This document shows, piece after piece, positions 61,639 through 64,000 of a stretch of 64,000 nucleotides of DNA. The position numbers were made by a program, and so were the translations under genes. Under the pieces are notes generated by a model, which did no database searches, was not told where the DNA came from, and was given only the letters and a program-made list of their open reading frames with translations. Numbering within the stretch: the stretch's first letter is position 1; the number at the start of each line of letters is the position of its first letter. The stretch comes from Amyloporia xantha (lineage: Eukaryota; Basidiomycota; Agaricomycetes; Polyporales; Adustoporiaceae), in NCBI GenBank assembly GCA_036971615.1, contig JAYKKR010000001.1:1240001-1304000 (forward strand), in the 5' to 3' direction.

Positions 61639-64000
61639 ATGCTACATAGTCACTGGTCATGGCTTTCGTTCTCCTCAATTTTCTTTCTCTTCCTGTCGGT
61701 AAAAGCTTACGAGGTCCCGGTATCCGACCAGGACTATGACCGGCAAATATGCTCGGGAATGTGGGCAAACCAGAAGACATACATTAATGGTATGTCGTCA
61801 GAAGCCCGCGCTCAGCATTGTACTGAATGCCTCCAAGTGACATTCGATAGCACTTCGTCAGGCCAGCTGGCGATGGTGATTTATGAATGGGGGGACTCGC
61901 AGTACCTCGGGAAGGTTACGTCGACTGTGAACGATCTGCCTGTGAGTGTACCTCGGTCATCTCGTGCATGCCGCTTTGAACCGAAAGAGCATAGCAGAAA
62001 ACATACGTCTGCACTTCTGACGCAGTCAGAGGCGGATATTGTTCCAACTCGCAACTCGGTCGGTTCATCATTGACCTACCGGGAGACAGGTCTCTGAACG
62101 AAACGAGCTTCTGGTCCGCAAGAGTGAGCTTCCCCCGCAACGGAACAACATCCACCCTCTCGCCTTCTTCGGACGCTAAATCAAGTGGGTTTTGGGACAA
62201 TCCTGAGGGGAATCCTACACCTCCCGAGGGTAACTACACAACTCCCTGGCGTCGTGATGTCGCTCTGCTGGACAGGCACAGCAAGCGTCAAGCCTTAAAC
62301 CCGAATCATTCCGGAATTCTAGCATATATACACGACCAATTCAGTACAATGTTCGCAAGACTGGATACTACTGTGTCGGTACGATCTTATTCTTTTTCAC
62401 CTCCGTCAGATTGCCTCATAGCTATTTCACCATTCAGCAATCGTTCCAGTTACTGTATTGCCAAATTCGGCTCGTCAAGCTTCCACCGACGTTCCTTACC
62501 ATCCTTCATACACTGGCACCGTTTTCTTTCGCAACACTTTCGGTGGCAAACTTCCAGCGACGGATTATCCAAAAGTTAACGTGAGTTCCATGATTGCTTC
62601 CTGCTACCGTCTCAACAACGCATCCCTTCAAGTTCTACTTTGCGATGTTCATAGTGTACACTGCGGTAGCATGCGGCTGGGGCTGGCTTTGTTACCAAAA
62701 CTTTCAGGACCTTCTTCCGATCCAGGTAGGTATCTCAGATAGCTTATGGCTATAAGTCTTTACTGATCGCATGCAGTACTACCTATCCAGCCTGTTGGGC
62801 TTTCTCATCATCGAGATGGTTGCGAACTGGGGTAAATGTCCCCTTAAGAAGGACTGACTCGGCGTACTGACTTCAAAATTTAAAGGATACTATCGCTATC
62901 TGAATGCTCACGGGAAAGGCGCTGCATCAACCGTCTTCCTAATTGTTGGTTAGTGAAATGTGTAAAAAGAAGTAGTCAGACAAGCTGAGCTGCACTTTAG
63001 TGGCCATCCTGGATGCCGGTCGTAATGCTCTCTCATTCTTTCTGCTGCTCATTGTATCGCTTGGCCTGAGTGTCGTTCGCGAAAATCTCGGCAAGACGAT
63101 GCTCAAGTGTCAAGGGCTCGCTGCTGCCCACTTCCTGTTCGGAGGTGTGTCTATGGCGCATTTCTCGGAGGCAGTGCTGCAGTGCTGATAATTATTGCGC
63201 AGTGTTATATGCGGTCGGCATAGTTGAACTTGAGATGGAGTCAACGTCCGGTCTGGTGCTATTGATCTTCGTTATACCGTTGGCATTCACTCTCAGTGGT
63301 TTCCTGCTATGGATATTGTATGCTCTCAATGGTGCGCGGCAGTCTACGAGTTTAGTCTGGCTTTACTAATGACTATTGCAGCTACCATCTCGCAGCTAGC
63401 AGCACGAAAGCAACACTACAAGCTTTCCATGTTCAGATGGCTACATCGCATCCTCTTGATGACAGTGCTTGTCATCGCAGTCTTCTTTGTTGTATCTTCC
63501 CTGACCTTCTCAGGACGTCTCGCGGAAGGTAAGTTGCCTTACGTTCTGTAGGTGATTGTTCTCACAGTAGACGTTACTCATCCGGTGCAGACTACGGTGC
63601 TAAGTCATGGAAAGTTCAATGGTGGCTTCTTGATGGCTGGTTGGCGCTCCTCTATTTGGTCGATTTCATAGCCATCGCGTACTTGTGGCGTCCATCTCCC
63701 AACAACAGAAGATACGTCTTACATTTATCTATCAATCGAATACTGACTAATTTCCGCCGATATCTACGCTGGCTATGTTCGATGAGCTTGCCCAAGACCC
63801 TGATGACGCTGAGGATTACGATTTGGAATCACTACAACGACACGCAGAGGCAAGGGCGGTAGTAGACGGCGATGATGACGCAGCGACTTTGGTTGGGCAT
63901 CGGGGACCCGGTTCCATCGCTGAGGACGCGGTTGTGTTTGACATCGGAGAAGAGGAAGGCGATGACGACGAATCTACTACCCATAAAAAGTATCGAGCAG
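61639..64000 (+). CDS. PTM1: Lung-7TM/GPR107-type membrane protein (yeast Ptm1 family), cut by window end
   Basis: Starts with a signal peptide (MLHSHWSWLSFSSIFFLFLS, predicted cleavage after VKA). A luminal domain follows, with cysteines and N-glycosylation sequons (NET, NGT, NYT). Seven hydrophobic helices come from successive short exons: FAMFIVYTAVACGWGWLCYQ, YYLSSLLGFLIIEMVANWG, FLIVVAILDAGRNALSFFLL, GVLYAVGIVELE, LVLLIFVIPLAFTLSGFLLW, RWLHRILLMTVLVIAVFFVV, and SWKVQWWLLDGWLALLYLVD ending in a WRPSPNNRRY motif. This is the Lung_7-TM_R pattern of GPR107/108 and yeast Ptm1, Golgi/endosome proteins in membrane traffic. The acidic cytosolic tail (EEEGDDDEST) is still open at position 64000, so the 3' end lies outside the window. 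Confidence 0.92.

Overview
This is a 64-kb piece of a basidiomycete nuclear genome, most likely Agaricomycetes. The genes are split by many 50-75 nt GT-AG introns. The conserved genes are fungal housekeeping genes (BDP1, SURF1/SHY1, SLA2, CWC25, REV7, SNX4, PTM1). The accessory part carries KDZ (Kyakuja-Dileera-Zisupton) DNA transposons and a TET/JBP-type dioxygenase, a pairing known from agaric and polypore genomes. Exon joins were made by hand from splice signals and reading-frame continuity, so the well-conserved genes are reliable and several 5' ends are not.

The window has two halves. Positions 1 to about 26.4 kb are an accessory, transposon-rich block. In order: a Zn-cluster/acidic/coiled-coil gene (48-1855, +); a long gene with AT-hook-like basic repeats (2046-5674, -); a TET/JBP 2-oxoglutarate/Fe(II) dioxygenase (6073-7378, +); a first KDZ transposase with its CxC2 cysteine cluster (7424-10998, -); a small gene (11271-12057, +); a gene-free tract of diverged repeats and large hairpins (12.06-13.45 kb); a 10-copy, 86-bp minisatellite (13.75-14.6 kb); a second KDZ transposase of another subfamily (15398-18995, -); and three basidiomycete-type accessory genes (20363-21120, -; 21407-22313, -; 22601-24885, +). 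A 573-bp hAT-like MITE with an 8-bp target-site duplication (25786-26358) closes the block. Both KDZ genes appear to carry a frameshift, so they are probably immobile copies.

Positions 26.5-64 kb are ordinary gene-dense chromosome: an intron-containing tRNA-Phe; BDP1 (TFIIIB); a conserved zinc-finger protein; a coiled-coil membrane protein; two Ser-rich disordered proteins; SURF1; SLA2; a four-helix voltage-sensor-like protein; CWC25; a DHA1-type MFS transporter; a Zn2Cys6 transcription factor; REV7; SNX4; and a 3'-truncated PTM1/GPR107-type seven-TM protein. Several neighbours share short divergent promoters (BDP1/29208, SURF1/SLA2, TF/REV7, SNX4/PTM1).

The most unusual signal is compositional. 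The hexamer CGCCAT/ATGGCG occurs about 105 times in the first 13.6 kb by hand count (near 8 per kb) but only about 30 times in the remaining 50 kb. It covers genes, introns and spacers alike and stops near the end of the TET/JBP-KDZ1 block. With the paired hairpins at 12.6-13.4 kb, this suggests that the first 13.6 kb is one distinct unit with its own evolutionary history.
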